DNA of 64,000 bases from Sphingobium sp. TCM1 (GCF_001650725.1 NZ_LXVX01000023.1:95520-159519), one strand, 5' to 3'. Shown: positions 42,789 through 52,302, counted from the first letter of the stretch. The notes: generated by a model from the sequence alone, not told the origin. Numbers and translations: made by a program.

Positions 42789-44813
42789 TCATCCGGTTGG
42801 AGTCAACTCGCCGAACCGGATTCCCGCCTTTCTGCCATCGTAAGTAGCCTGCGCGATTTGGCCAGCGCCGAGGCAGTCTCCGACCCGATCGACCGAGCGG
42901 ATGAGGCCCGCCCCGCGCTTCGCGACTAGCTCCTGATAGAGTTCATCGTCAGAGATCTGGCCGGTAACCAGGACAACTGTGTCCGCGTCGATGCGGCTTT
43001 CTGCCCCGTCAAGCAGGCGGCTGGCGGTCACCGAACCTTCGTCGATCGATGTGATCATTGTGCCGACCACGATCGCGATCCCGGCTTCATTCATTGAATT
43101 GATGACGTGCACGAGTTCCAATGTGTTGTGCGTCCAGGGGGAAGGATCGCTGGCCGTCGTTACATAGGTCACCTTGCAACCCGCCTTGGCAAGGCGGTCG
43201 GCTATAACGGCCGCCATATAATAATAGTCCTCGTCGTAGACGACAACGCTGCCGCCACTCGGCACATTGTCGTTGAGGATGTCCTCCGCGCAAAGCACAT
43301 GGGGAAGGTCGTGCCCCGTGATGGGCTCGTCGTGATGGCGTCCCACGCCTTCGCCGCGCCATTTGGCGCCCGTCGCAATGATGATGTGGTCGGCCCCGAA
43401 ACCCACGATATCGTCTGCGTTGAGCGGACTTTCGAGATACATGTTGACGTTCGGCATCGTCTGTAGCTGACTGACGCGGTAATCCACCACGCGACCCCAG
43501 GCACTCAGCCGCGGCATCCTCCGCTCGCGTACGAGGCGGCCGCCCCATTCGCTGCCCGCGTCCGCGATAGATACCTGATATCCACGCTTGGCAAGCGTGT
43601 GGGCTGCCTCCAAGCCAGCCGGGCCGCCGCCCACTACGAGTATAGATGCGTCGGGGTCGTGCGCCTCCGGCACATTCTCAGGATGCCAGCCGTTCACATG
43701 CTCCTCGCCTGCGGAGGGGTTCTGCGTGCAACGGATTCTGGAATAGGTCATCACCTCAGCGGTGCAGGCGTTGCAGCCGATACATTCCCGGATGTCGTCG
43801 TGACGGCCCGTGTCGATCTTGTTCGGGAGGAAAGGGTCAGCTATCGAAGGGCGCGCGGCCCCGATGAGATCAAGCACTCCGCGCTTGATCTGACTTACCA
43901 TCGCATCAGGCGAGGTGAAGCGGCCGACGCCAACAACCGGCTTGTTGGTGACCTTTTTCACAAAATCGATGAACGGCTCCTGCTGGCCCTCCTCAAAGAA
44001 CCGACTGCTGCCGCTATCCCAGGCCCAATCGCTGACGTTCACGTCCCACAGGTCAGGCACATCGGCAAGCGCCTCCACCACACGGCGACCATCCTCGAGT
44101 GCGGTGATGTTCGAAGGCCGACGCCGATCCTCGACAGCGAAGCGAACGGCGACGGCACAGGTGTCCCCCACCGCGTCCTTCACGTCGGAAAGCGTCTCCC
44201 GGAGCAAGCGGACGCGATTCTCAAATACGCCGCCATATTCGTCGGTGCGCTTGTTCGTCCTGGTATCCAGAAAGTCCTGCAGCAGCGACAGGTTGTGCGC
44301 GCAGTAGACGTAAATGATATCGAAGCCGGCCTTGCGGGCACGCAGCGCCGCGTCCCGATACCACTGGCGGAAGTTTGTGATGTCCTGCCTGTCGATGGTT
44401 CGCGCCGAGATGGGATTGATGAAATAATGTGGGAACTTGCCGGTGGGTGAAAGCGGATGTTCGCGATGGTTGATGGCAGGGCCGGAGGCACCCGCATGCG
44501 CGAGCTCTATACCTGCGAGCGCGCCATACTCCTTCACGGCTGCGACCACGCGTGATAGCGGCTCGATATATTTGTCGTTGTACATCCGCGGATCAGGCAA
44601 AGGTGCGTGGTCCGAGGTTTCGTGGATCATCGTCTCCTCAAGACAGACAACGCCCCAGCCACCCTCGGCCCTGGCTTTCCGGAACGCAATCATCTCATCC
44701 AGGGCGGGCATGCCCATCGCGGTGGCGTGCGGCACAACATAGAACCGGTTCTTCGTTCTTACAGGGCCGATCTGCAGCGGTTCGAAGAGAATATCGTATC
44801 GAGGGTCGCGCAT
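42789..44813 (-). CDS. pno: 6-hydroxypseudooxynicotine oxidase-like FMN/[4Fe-4S] flavoprotein (trimethylamine dehydrogenase family)
   Basis: A 674-residue enzyme of the Old-Yellow-Enzyme/trimethylamine dehydrogenase family. The N-terminal FMN barrel (FEPLQIGPVRTKNRFYVVPH, FDIIYVYCAHNLSL) is followed by the iron-sulphur motif CIGCNACxxx with a later Cys (CTQNP), and a C-terminal nucleotide-binding part (ILVVGGGPAGLEAAHTLAKR). Size and cofactors match Pno/VppC of Agrobacterium and Ochrobactrum, which oxidises 6-hydroxypseudooxynicotine to the semialdehyde and releases methylamine. Homologous trimethylamine or dienoyl-CoA enzymes are alternatives; the surrounding pathway decides. No ETF genes, its known electron acceptor, are in the window. 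No signal peptide. Confidence 0.82.
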   Translation of the reverse strand: MRDPRYDILFEPLQIGPVRTKNRFYVVPHATAMGMPALDEMIAFRKARAEGGWGVVCLEETMIHETSDHAPLPDPRMYNDKYIEPLSRVVAAVKEYGALAGIELAHAGASGPAINHREHPLSPTGKFPHYFINPISARTIDRQDITNFRQWYRDAALRARKAGFDIIYVYCAHNLSLLQDFLDTRTNKRTDEYGGVFENRVRLLRETLSDVKDAVGDTCAVAVRFAVEDRRRPSNITALEDGRRVVEALADVPDLWDVNVSDWAWDSGSSRFFEEGQQEPFIDFVKKVTNKPVVGVGRFTSPDAMVSQIKRGVLDLIGAARPSIADPFLPNKIDTGRHDDIRECIGCNACTAEVMTYSRIRCTQNPSAGEEHVNGWHPENVPEAHDPDASILVVGGGPAGLEAAHTLAKRGYQVSIADAGSEWGGRLVRERRMPRLSAWGRVVDYRVSQLQTMPNVNMYLESPLNADDIVGFGADHIIIATGAKWRGEGVGRHHDEPITGHDLPHVLCAEDILNDNVPSGGSVVVYDEDYYYMAAVIADRLAKAGCKVTYVTTASDPSPWTHNTLELVHVINSMNEAGIAIVVGTMITSIDEGSVTASRLLDGAESRIDADTVVLVTGQISDDELYQELVAKRGAGLIRSVDRVGDCLGAGQIAQATYDGRKAGIRFGELTPTG

Positions 44814-45104
44814 TTGTTACTCCACGTTATCACGCAGTCAGTTTTCGGAATGACGGGAAGACGCCGCCGCGCATCCATCTCGTCCAGAGCCGGATGGATG
44901 CGCGGGACCATAGTGCCAACGGCGTGAAGTCGCATATGGAAAGCGGCCAAAAAAGGGGCAATCACACAGCTAAGGGCATAGATGAGTTGAAAGGCGGGCC
45001 TGTTGCTTCCACGCTGATGTGGACGCAAAGATGTACCGACATAAGCGATCGATCAAGGGCCGATCTATAGTTCTCAACCTATTTTTGCCCCGCGTACCAA
45101 GCTG

Positions 45105-45980
45105 TTACTCATGCTCATAAGGGCTGAATGCCTTGGCTATGGCGAAGTCGTCACTTTCAAGGACGATGCTGGGCTCGTTCATCTCAACCCAGCCGCAGAA
45201 TGGCGGCGACATCTCATATCCCAAAAGCTGTTGAACCCGCTTGGGATATTGTTTCACCATGTCTCGCGGCACAACCAGATACTGATTCTCCTCCTGACGA
45301 TGATAGCCTTGGGTGAAGGATAGTGCGATCGCCAAGCGGCACTCGTTCGAAATATTCGCGCCCCCTCCATGATAGACGCTGCCCACATACATAAGACCCG
45401 ATCCGCGCTTCATTTCAGCAGGAACCGCTTCATGGGGCTGAGGCCGCCGGTCCATGTCCCATTTATGGCTGCCCGGGATCACCATCGTTGCGCCGTTGCT
45501 TGCGGTGAAGTCCGTTCCTGCAAGAAGCGTCTGGAGGAGCACATGGGGACCGGGATGGCGGACGTGGTACATTCCATCGTCACGGTGCAGGTCCTGTGCA
45601 GCCTGGCCCGGACTGATCTCGATTGCTTGCGTCACCGATACCTGAACCGTGGGCCGTACCATGGTCTGCCGTTCGCCTGCCATCATCGGGAACTCGACGC
45701 AAAGAACTCTCTCAGCCGTGCCTAGAAACAACGGATGGAGAACAAATTCCGTCATATGCCGTGATTTGGCAAATAACGCGGACGTGCGCCGGGTTCGATT
45801 GCCCGAGAAGCCAGCCTCTCCGAACGGTGAACGCTTTATCCATGGCTCCAGGTCGCCGACTAGCTGATCCATCACACCCGGTGTGATCATGCCCTCAATG
45901 ATGACGGCACCATCCCGGTCAATGATTTCACATACAGCGTCAACCGAGGTGTCATTCGAGACAGAAGCTATTGTAGCCAT
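45105..45980 (-). CDS. Phytanoyl-CoA dioxygenase (PhyH) family protein
   Basis: A 291-residue Fe(II)/2-oxoglutarate-type oxygenase fold. The iron-binding HxD is in QDLHRDDGMYHV, with a later His in GSVYHGGGANIS and the downstream Arg in NECRLAIALS. PhyH proteins hydroxylate diverse substrates. It sits between the Pno gene and an NTF2-like gene, all on the minus strand, within the nicotine region. No step of the known pathway needs such an enzyme, so its role is open. Confidence 0.82.
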   Translation of the reverse strand: MATIASVSNDTSVDAVCEIIDRDGAVIIEGMITPGVMDQLVGDLEPWIKRSPFGEAGFSGNRTRRTSALFAKSRHMTEFVLHPLFLGTAERVLCVEFPMMAGERQTMVRPTVQVSVTQAIEISPGQAAQDLHRDDGMYHVRHPGPHVLLQTLLAGTDFTASNGATMVIPGSHKWDMDRRPQPHEAVPAEMKRGSGLMYVGSVYHGGGANISNECRLAIALSFTQGYHRQEENQYLVVPRDMVKQYPKRVQQLLGYEMSPPFCGWVEMNEPSIVLESDDFAIAKAFSPYEHE

Positions 45981-46152
45981 GACTATACCTTATCAACGTA
46001 AACGAAGGCGAGGACGGGAAAAATGGAGCGGCAATTTCTGCAATTCATGCACTTGATCACGGACGTCACAGAACAGCGGCGGGATCGAAACGATCTATCA
46101 TGCGCTCTGTGTCGGTCGAGCGACTCGCGCCACATTCACCCGACGCTGTCTG

Positions 46153-46255
46153 GAGCCTGATCCGATCAAACTGGATCGGATCAGGCTCTAAAGTCTTTCG
46201 ATTCCTACATTTTCCGATCCAGCAGGTGATGCCATCTGCTTCGAAAATGCTCTAG
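46153..46255. repeat. Dispersed ~103-bp two-hairpin repeat, copy A
   Basis: Begins with a perfect 15-bp inverted repeat (GAGCCTGATCCGATC, six-base loop, GATCGGATCAGGCTC) and ends with a second hairpin between ACATTTTC and GAAAATGCT arms. A second, diverged copy lies at 53242-53345 in the same orientation. The rest of 45981-46354 shows no gene. Confidence 0.8.
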
Positions 46256-46354
46256 CTGCGCACTCCTATATGCGGACGACTATGGTCCTGATATAAGCTC
46301 CCCGGCTCCCGCTGTCGAAGCTTAGTGCCGGGGAAGCGCAAAGTCGGCAGAACT

Positions 46355-46738
46355 TCATTTCACCGATCGTATGGCAAGTCCATTTGCTTTGCAGAAGGCG
46401 TTCTTCGAGATGAGCTTGCCGTCGCGAAAATCCAGGATATCCAGCCCGTCGACGCAAGATTGCTGGCCGTCTGCGGCCGTCATCATCATCGTCCAGGCGA
46501 CAAGGGCGCGGTCGCTTGCTTCGTCCAGCATCGTCGAGGAAACCGTATACTGGACGCTTCCAAGAGTGCCGTCGAAGATGGACTTGAGTGATGCGCCGAT
46601 GGCATCGACACCCTTATGCTCGATGCCGTTGGGATCCATGTACACGCAGTCTGGAGACAGAAGACCGAGCATTTTGTCGTAATCGCCGTCATTGAATGTG
46701 CTCATAAAAGCGGTAGTGTGTGCATTTAGGTCAGACAT
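46355..46738 (-). CDS. SnoaL-like/NTF2-fold protein (cytoplasmic)
   Basis: About 127 residues with one NTF2-like domain (TFNDGDYDKMLGLLSPDCVY, MDPNGIEHKGVDAIGASLKS, DGLDILDFRDGKLISKNAF), the ketosteroid-isomerase-like fold. The ATG follows AAAGGAG at six bases; the longer open frame upstream is inside the AraC gene. No signal peptide, unlike the other NTF2-like protein at 33 kb. Function not known; could isomerise or hydrate a pathway intermediate. Confidence 0.75.
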   Translation of the reverse strand: MSDLNAHTTAFMSTFNDGDYDKMLGLLSPDCVYMDPNGIEHKGVDAIGASLKSIFDGTLGSVQYTVSSTMLDEASDRALVAWTMMMTAADGQQSCVDGLDILDFRDGKLISKNAFCKANGLAIRSVK

Positions 46739-47463
46739 GGTCGCTCCTTTGACGTGTTGCGTGCGGAAAGATGACGGCCGCCTATGCTGGCCTTTGTAAT
46801 CGGCTGGGTCAGAGGGCTCGCTCGTCCTGGCTGAGTCAGGCCTATCAAGTCGCGGAAAGCCTGTGGTGAAACGTGCGCCCATCGTTTGAAGGCGTTCCTG
46901 AAGTTGCTCACTTCGGTGTAGCCCGCCCGATCAGCCACGTCGCCAATCGTCAGTTGTGGATCGGAAAGGCATTGCTTGGCGAATGCGAATCGGACTTCCG
47001 CGATAATTTGTGCGTAAGACGTCTCTAGACAATGGAGTCGTCGGCGCAGGGTTCTTGCTGACAATCCCAAATCCCGCGCAATATCGGCTTCGGCCGCATC
47101 GAAGCGTGGGCCATTCAGAATCGCCTGCTTCAATCTGCGGATTAAAAAGGCGTCCGAAGAATGGCCCTCGTCGGAAAGCAACTGAAATAGGCCTGGCATT
47201 GCAGCGGTTATGGGCTCTTCAGCAGCACCACCGTTCTCCTGGCAATGATGATGAGTGGGCGCGTGACGCGGCGTACACCGAGGGCGCGCGTGCTTTGAAT
47301 TGGCAAAGGAGTGGGAGGACTTATCCCCTGAACTCCTCCAGGTATCACGCGAGATGCACGAAGCACGCGTAACGCTCGAGCCTTCGATACCTGCGGCGCT
47401 CACCAGATGCCGCCGATTCAAACTTTCGGACTGTTTCTGGACGTTTGTTATTTGCGGTGGCAT
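46726..47463 (-). CDS. AraC-family regulator with unusual N-terminus
   Basis: About 245 residues. Only the C-terminal ~110 residues are clearly recognisable as an AraC double helix-turn-helix: IARDLGLSARTLRRRLHCLE and VADRAGYTEVSNFRNAFKRW, then SPQAFRDL. The first ~100 residues are rich in Ser, Arg and His and do not show the ligand-binding domain expected of this subgroup, though LVSAAGIEGSSV is reminiscent of it. A frameshift or truncation is possible. The start chosen follows AGAGGA at nine bases; the open frame runs further up to 47724 in Cys-rich, unlikely sequence. It overlaps the start of the NTF2-like gene by 13 bases. Confidence 0.6.
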   Translation of the reverse strand: MPPQITNVQKQSESLNRRHLVSAAGIEGSSVTRASCISRDTWRSSGDKSSHSFANSKHARPRCTPRHAPTHHHCQENGGAAEEPITAAMPGLFQLLSDEGHSSDAFLIRRLKQAILNGPRFDAAEADIARDLGLSARTLRRRLHCLETSYAQIIAEVRFAFAKQCLSDPQLTIGDVADRAGYTEVSNFRNAFKRWAHVSPQAFRDLIGLTQPGRASPLTQPITKASIGGRHLSARNTSKERPCLT

Positions 47464-47860
47464 CCAGTGCATTCCTCTCGTATCTTCGCTGGCGCGCCTT
47501 GTTCGGCCGCGCGACGAAAATCTTTCAATCTCGTTATAAACTGGATCCGGTCGGCGGTTCGCAACCAAACAGACAGGACCCACGGGCAGCCTGCAATCGC
47601 ACATCGGCCAGACATGCTGCGCGCAAGGTAACTTCCCGATATTTCCACAATCAATTATACAGAAAAAGAAATCAAGTGAGAATGTGCATGGGCAGTGGCC
47701 GCCGTCGCAGGCGCAGCGTCCCATCGGTCATGTGTTTGACACCTGACTAAATTAGGACCGGCTCCGATATGCATAAGCCAAGCTGGATCCCATGGATATT
47801 CGACCTTGTATTTATCCAACGGACGAATTAATGTTGCCACAGCAGCAAAGGAGAGGGCAA
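47464..47860 (+). other. Divergent promoter region between the AraC gene and nicE
   Basis: About 400 bases without a supported gene. It separates the minus-strand AraC gene from the plus-strand nicE-D-X-F-hspB operon, so it should carry the operon promoter. A TTGACA near 47732 lacks a convincing -10 at 16-18 bases. Confidence 0.4.
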
Positions 47861-48613
47861 TTGAGGGCCTACCGTATAGGGCAGATCGTGCCGAGTTCGA
47901 ATGTTACGATGGAGACTGAAATACCGGCGCTCCTCCGTGCCCGCGAGACCATCTCGCCCGAGCGCTTTACCTTCCATTCGGCCCGCATGCGCATGAAGCA
48001 CGTGACCAAGGAAGAGCTGTCCAAAATGGACGGCGCCAGCGACACGTGCGCCATCGAGTTATCTGACGCGGCCGTCGACGTGATGGGTTATGCATGTCTG
48101 GTGGCTATCATGTCGATGGGCAAGGGTTACCATCGTGAGTCCCAGGCCCGCCTGCATCAGGCAACAATCGATAATGGCCATCCGGCCCCCGTCGTATCGT
48201 CAGCTGGCGCGCTCGTGGATGGGATCAAGGCGATTGGCGCGAAGCGAGTGGCGATTGTGGCGCCATATATGAAGCCGCTAACCGAGCTTGTTGTCGACTA
48301 TATTCGTGCCGAAGGCATCGATGTCGTCGAATGGCGCGCTCTTGAGATTTCGGATAATTTGGCAGTCGCCGCTCACGACCCCGCCCGGCTTCCGGGCATC
48401 GTCGCGTCGATGGAGCATTTGGCCGAGGTCGATGCTGTAATTTTGTCTGCATGCGTGCAGATGCCGTCGCTGCCCGCCGTCTCGATCGTTGAGGCGCAGG
48501 TCGGCAAGCCGGTGTTGACCGCAGCCATCTCCACAACCTGGGCGATGTTGCGAGCCCTTGACCTCGACACGCGCGTGCCCGGTGGCGGGACGCTTTTATC
48601 AGGGGCATTCTAA
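47861..48613 (+). CDS. nicE: Maleate cis-trans isomerase
   Basis: A 250-residue enzyme of the Asp/Glu racemase fold converting maleate to fumarate, the last step of the 2,5-dihydroxypyridine branch. The two catalytic cysteines are Cys79 (VMGYACLVAI) and Cys198 (ILSACVQMPS); YRIGQIVPSSNVTMETEIP is the typical N-terminus. A TTG start after AAGGAGAGG gives the family length; an ATG ten codons upstream would add unlikely residues. Two bases before nicD. First gene of the plus-strand ring-cleavage operon. A decayed copy lies at 41660. Confidence 0.92.
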   Translation: MRAYRIGQIVPSSNVTMETEIPALLRARETISPERFTFHSARMRMKHVTKEELSKMDGASDTCAIELSDAAVDVMGYACLVAIMSMGKGYHRESQARLHQATIDNGHPAPVVSSAGALVDGIKAIGAKRVAIVAPYMKPLTELVVDYIRAEGIDVVEWRALEISDNLAVAAHDPARLPGIVASMEHLAEVDAVILSACVQMPSLPAVSIVEAQVGKPVLTAAISTTWAMLRALDLDTRVPGGGTLLSGAF

Positions 48614-48615
48614 CA

Positions 48616-49443
48616 ATGGACGGCAGTCCTTTCGGATACAACGTTCATGCGAACGGCATCCGGCACCATCTTGTGCGCCATGGCGCGCCTGGGCGGCGTC
48701 AGATGCTTCTCGTGCCTGGCATCACGTCGCCAGCGGTCACGTGGGATTTCGTTGCCGCTCGCCTGGCCGAGACGTACGAGGTTCATGTGCTCGACGTTCG
48801 GGGCCGCGGATTAAGTCAAGCTGGCGACCTTGATTATTCCCTGGATGCAATGGCGGATGATGTCGTCGCGCTGACGGGTGTTCTTGATCTCGATCGTCCG
48901 GTGATTCTTGGTCATTCCATGGGCGCCCGCACCGCGATCCGCGCCGCCCGGAAAGCGCCCGGGATTTTTGCCGGGCTGATCTTGGCCGATCCGCCCGTAA
49001 GCGGGCCGGGCCGTCGCCCCTATCCCTCGGCATGGCCATGGTATGAGGATTCGATCTTGCTGGCGCAGCGCGGCTGCTCGGCGGAAGAAATGAAGGCATT
49101 CTGCCCGACCTGGACTCAGGATCAGCGCGCGCTGCGTGCTGAATGGCTCCACACGTGCGAACTGCGTGCGATCGACGCGGCCTATAAAGGCTTTCATACG
49201 GATGACGTTCATGCCGACCTGCCGCACCTTGACCTGCCGATACGGCTCGTCGTGGCCGGTGGCTCGCCGGTCATCGAAACGGCAGATATTGAAGAAATTC
49301 GGACACTGGCGCCCGGCATCGAGGTCGTGACCGTCGAAGGCGCAGGGCACATGATACCGTGGGATGATCTGGACGGTTTCCTCGGCGCAGTCGCAGGTTT
49401 TCAAGCCGACATCAAGGAGGCCACCGCAAATGGATCGCGCTAG
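48616..49443 (+). CDS. nicD: N-formylmaleamate deformylase
   Basis: A 275-residue alpha/beta hydrolase removing formate from N-formylmaleamate to give maleamate. The triad falls at Ser101 (GHSMGAR), Asp125 (ILADPPVSG) and His245 (GAGHMIPWDD), the positions described for Pseudomonas putida NicD. The N-terminal YNVHANGIRHHLVRHG and LLVPGITSPAVTWDF are also typical. It lies between nicE and nicX, overlapping nicX by 14 bases. Confidence 0.93.
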   Translation: MDGSPFGYNVHANGIRHHLVRHGAPGRRQMLLVPGITSPAVTWDFVAARLAETYEVHVLDVRGRGLSQAGDLDYSLDAMADDVVALTGVLDLDRPVILGHSMGARTAIRAARKAPGIFAGLILADPPVSGPGRRPYPSAWPWYEDSILLAQRGCSAEEMKAFCPTWTQDQRALRAEWLHTCELRAIDAAYKGFHTDDVHADLPHLDLPIRLVVAGGSPVIETADIEEIRTLAPGIEVVTVEGAGHMIPWDDLDGFLGAVAGFQADIKEATANGSR

Positions 49444-50485
49444 TTTCGCGGAGATATGCCTCCACCAGCTGAAAATGTCCTGTGTTCGCGCCGACGAGCG
49501 GCTGGTCGTGCTGACTCAGGGTGACGAGCGACTAGATTATGCCGACGCGTTTCTCGCTGCGGGCCGGGCGCTCAAGGCGAATATCTACCACATGCGGCTG
49601 CCGGCGCCTGCACCGATGGGCAATTGGGCGGTAGGGCAGACGCCGCTTTCGCGGATGCCTGAAGCCGTGGAGGCATTGAAGAATGCCGATATGGTGATCG
49701 ACTGCGTCTTCCTGCTGTTCTCGCCCGAGCAGATGGCGATCCAGGCCGCGGGTGCTCGCGTCCTTACGGTTGTGGAGCCGCCGGAGTTGCTCGCGCGGAT
49801 GCTGCCTTCCAGGGAGTTGCGTGAGAAAGTGGAGGTCGCAGGCGAGTTGCTGTGTCGCGCGAAATCGATGCACATCACGTCGCCTTATGGGACGGACGTC
49901 ACGTATAAGCTTGGCACCTATCCCACTGTCACCGAATATGCCTGCACCGACACGCCGGGCCGATGGGATCACTGGCCATCCGGCTTCGTCTTTACAGGCG
50001 GCGACGACGACGGCGTGGACGGGCAGATCGTCATCGCGCCGGGCGACATATTGCTGCCGCAGAATATTTATGTGCGCGAGCCTATAACATACACGATCGA
50101 GAAGGGCGTCGTCACCTCGATCCGGGGCGGCTTGGAAGCTGATCTGGTCAAGTCGTACATGGCGGACTTTAATGATCCGCGCGGCTTTGCGCTGAGCCAC
50201 ATCGGCTGGGGAATGAATCCTGACGCCAAGTGGCACCGGATGACGCCCGGCGAATTCCCCGGCGGAATGGGCATGGAGATGCGTAGCTTTCTTGGCAACG
50301 TGCTGTTCTCAACCGGTCCAAATAACGAGCTTGGCGGCATGAACGACACGGACTGCCATCTCGATATACCGCTGCGCGGTTGCTCGCTGTTTTTGGATGG
50401 AGAACCGGTGTTGCTGGACGGAGCAGTCGTAGCGAAGGACCTGACGGCTTGCGAAGGGGGTAAGGTGTTCGATGTCGCAGGATGA
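49430..50485 (+). CDS. nicX: 2,5-dihydroxypyridine 5,6-dioxygenase
   Basis: A 351-residue non-haem iron dioxygenase that opens the pyridine ring of 2,5-dihydroxypyridine to N-formylmaleamate. His257 (LSHIGWGM), His310 and Asp312 (DCHLDIP) have the spacing of the iron ligands reported for NicX (His265, His318, Asp320 in P. putida). The M29-peptidase-like fold explains similarity to aminopeptidases. Starts at MDRASFAEIC after AAGGAGG. The stop overlaps the nicF start. Confidence 0.94.
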   Translation: MDRASFAEICLHQLKMSCVRADERLVVLTQGDERLDYADAFLAAGRALKANIYHMRLPAPAPMGNWAVGQTPLSRMPEAVEALKNADMVIDCVFLLFSPEQMAIQAAGARVLTVVEPPELLARMLPSRELREKVEVAGELLCRAKSMHITSPYGTDVTYKLGTYPTVTEYACTDTPGRWDHWPSGFVFTGGDDDGVDGQIVIAPGDILLPQNIYVREPITYTIEKGVVTSIRGGLEADLVKSYMADFNDPRGFALSHIGWGMNPDAKWHRMTPGEFPGGMGMEMRSFLGNVLFSTGPNNELGGMNDTDCHLDIPLRGCSLFLDGEPVLLDGAVVAKDLTACEGGKVFDVAG

Positions 50486-51092
50486 AGTCTATGAAAAGGC
50501 GGGGTTCGGAGGCAGCGTGCCCCGCGGCACTCGGCCGGCGGTCGTGGTGGTCGATTTTACCTATGGCTTCACCGACACTGTTTACCCGACGGCGGCGGAT
50601 ATGCATGCGCAAATCGCGCGAACCCGTGCCATCACCGATCTGGCCCGAAGCCGTGGTTTTCCCGTTATCTACACGACTATCGCCTACCAGCCCTGGGAGG
50701 TCGAGACGTTGGCCTGGCTGCGTAAGGCCACCGGAATGAGAGCGCTTCTCGCGGGGAGCAGGCTCGTTGAGATCGATGCGGCGACCGGGATCTCCGATGG
50801 CGATCCGATCGTGGAGAAGCATGGCGCATCAGCATTCCATGGCACGAACCTGGCGGCCATGCTCACCGGGGCGGGTGTCGATACCATAGTGGTAACGGGC
50901 GCGACTACGTCCGGTTGTGTCCGGGCGACCGTCGTGGATGCAGTGCAGTCTGGCTTCAACGTTCTGGTGCCGCGCGACTGCTGTGCTGATCGCGCGAACG
51001 CGCCACATGAAGCCAGCCTTTATGACATCGATCAGAAATATGGCGACGTCACCGACGCCGCGGACGTGACCGATTGGATCGCGAAGCTTTGA
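50472..51092 (+). CDS. nicF: Maleamate amidohydrolase
   Basis: A 206-residue isochorismatase/N-carbamoylsarcosine-amidase-fold enzyme hydrolysing maleamate to maleate and ammonia. Catalytic residues: Asp28 (VVVVDFTYGF), Lys116 (IVEKHGASAF) and nucleophile Cys149 (GATTSGCVRATV). It overlaps nicX by 14 bases and is followed by the hydroxylase gene 46 bases later. Completes the ring-to-maleate steps. Confidence 0.93.
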   Translation: MSQDEVYEKAGFGGSVPRGTRPAVVVVDFTYGFTDTVYPTAADMHAQIARTRAITDLARSRGFPVIYTTIAYQPWEVETLAWLRKATGMRALLAGSRLVEIDAATGISDGDPIVEKHGASAFHGTNLAAMLTGAGVDTIVVTGATTSGCVRATVVDAVQSGFNVLVPRDCCADRANAPHEASLYDIDQKYGDVTDAADVTDWIAKL

Positions 51093-51138
51093 ATAACGCA
51101 GGTGCATGCGCATCAGAAAACAACTGGAGGGAACCGCA

Positions 51139-52302
51139 ATGGCTCAACATGTAATCGTCGTTGGAGCCGGGCCCATTGGCCTGCTAACCGCTTTCGGACT
51201 CGCGAAGGAAGGCACGCGTGTCACGATTATCGAGGCGGAGGAGCAGTTCAACGATAAGCCGCGTGCGCTGGTCTATCACTATCCCGTTCTGCCCCATCTC
51301 GACCGGCTTGGACTGTTGCAGGACTGTGAAGCGGAGGGTTTCCTGCGCCAGACCTTCGGCTGGCGTATCCACAGCACGGGCGAACTTATTGAGTGGAAAT
51401 GGACGCCTGAGGGGATGGGGGGGAATGCGCTTCATCTGCACCAAGGGTTGTTGTCCAAGATCATTGCACGGCATGTCTCGGCGCAGCCGAATGTGGAGAT
51501 ATTGCTGCGAACTAAGCTGACCGGGTGCTGCCAAACTGCGGGCGGCGTGATCGCGGAGGTCGAGGGACCCAATGGATCGGCAGTGCTGGAAGGCGACTAT
51601 CTCATAGGGGCGGATGGCGCGAACAGCACGGTACGCCAGAATGTACTGGGGCTCCAGTTTCTGGGGACAACCTGGCCCGAGCGCTATGTGGCGACGAACA
51701 CGAGAATCAACCTGTCGGCGCTGAACTATCCTGAGTCCGTCATGCAGCTCGATCAGAAGCACGGCTCCATTATCTGCAAGATCGAGCAGCCAGACGTCTG
51801 GCGGGTAACCTTTGTCGAAGACCCCGAGCTACCTTTCGAGGGGCTGGAAGAGCGCATCCACACGATGTTCGCTGATCACCTGCCCGACCTGCCCTATGAG
51901 GTGCTCGCCTACTCGCCCTACCGCATGCACCAGCGCATAGCCGATCGGATGCGTGTGGGGCGGATCCTGCTTGTCGGTGACGCTGGCCATATCACCAACC
52001 CCACAGGCGGGCTTGGCCTGACTGGCGGCATGTTCGATGCTTTCGCCCTGATCGGCGCTTTGAACCGGGTCATCCATGACGGGGCAGGGGAGGAAATACT
52101 CGAATTTTACGAGCGCGATCGTCGTCGGGTGTTCGCCGAGGTTACGTCGCCCCGCGCGTCGTTCAATCTGCGCAACCTCTATCACCTGAAGGAAGGACAG
52201 GAGAAGGAGGACCGCATAGCTTTCCTCCGCGCCGTGGCCGCAGATCCGCGGCTAGTTGAGCGGGAAATGAGCTTCACGACGCAGATGGAAACGCATTTCT
52301 GA
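51139..52302 (+). CDS. hspB: FAD-dependent 6-hydroxy-3-succinoylpyridine 3-monooxygenase-like
   Basis: A 387-residue flavoprotein hydroxylase. FAD motif VIVVGAGPIGLLTAFGLAKEG at the N-terminus, the DG motif LIGADGANSTVRQ, and the GD motif ILLVGDAGHITNPTGGLG. It starts at MAQHVIVV after CTGGAGGG. Immediately downstream of the 2,5-dihydroxypyridine genes it should make that compound. HspB/VppD does so from 6-hydroxy-3-succinoylpyridine, and NicC from 6-hydroxynicotinate. Nicotine genes all around, and the absence here of a cytochrome-fused nicotinate hydroxylase, favour HspB. Confidence 0.83.
   Translation: MAQHVIVVGAGPIGLLTAFGLAKEGTRVTIIEAEEQFNDKPRALVYHYPVLPHLDRLGLLQDCEAEGFLRQTFGWRIHSTGELIEWKWTPEGMGGNALHLHQGLLSKIIARHVSAQPNVEILLRTKLTGCCQTAGGVIAEVEGPNGSAVLEGDYLIGADGANSTVRQNVLGLQFLGTTWPERYVATNTRINLSALNYPESVMQLDQKHGSIICKIEQPDVWRVTFVEDPELPFEGLEERIHTMFADHLPDLPYEVLAYSPYRMHQRIADRMRVGRILLVGDAGHITNPTGGLGLTGGMFDAFALIGALNRVIHDGAGEEILEFYERDRRRVFAEVTSPRASFNLRNLYHLKEGQEKEDRIAFLRAVAADPRLVEREMSFTTQMETHF

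Noticed and set aside
51139..52302. NicC (6-hydroxynicotinate monooxygenase) as the first choice for the hydroxylase
   Set aside because: Same fold and product, but no nicotinate hydroxylase with cytochrome domains is present and all upstream steps fit nicotine; kept only as an alternative.
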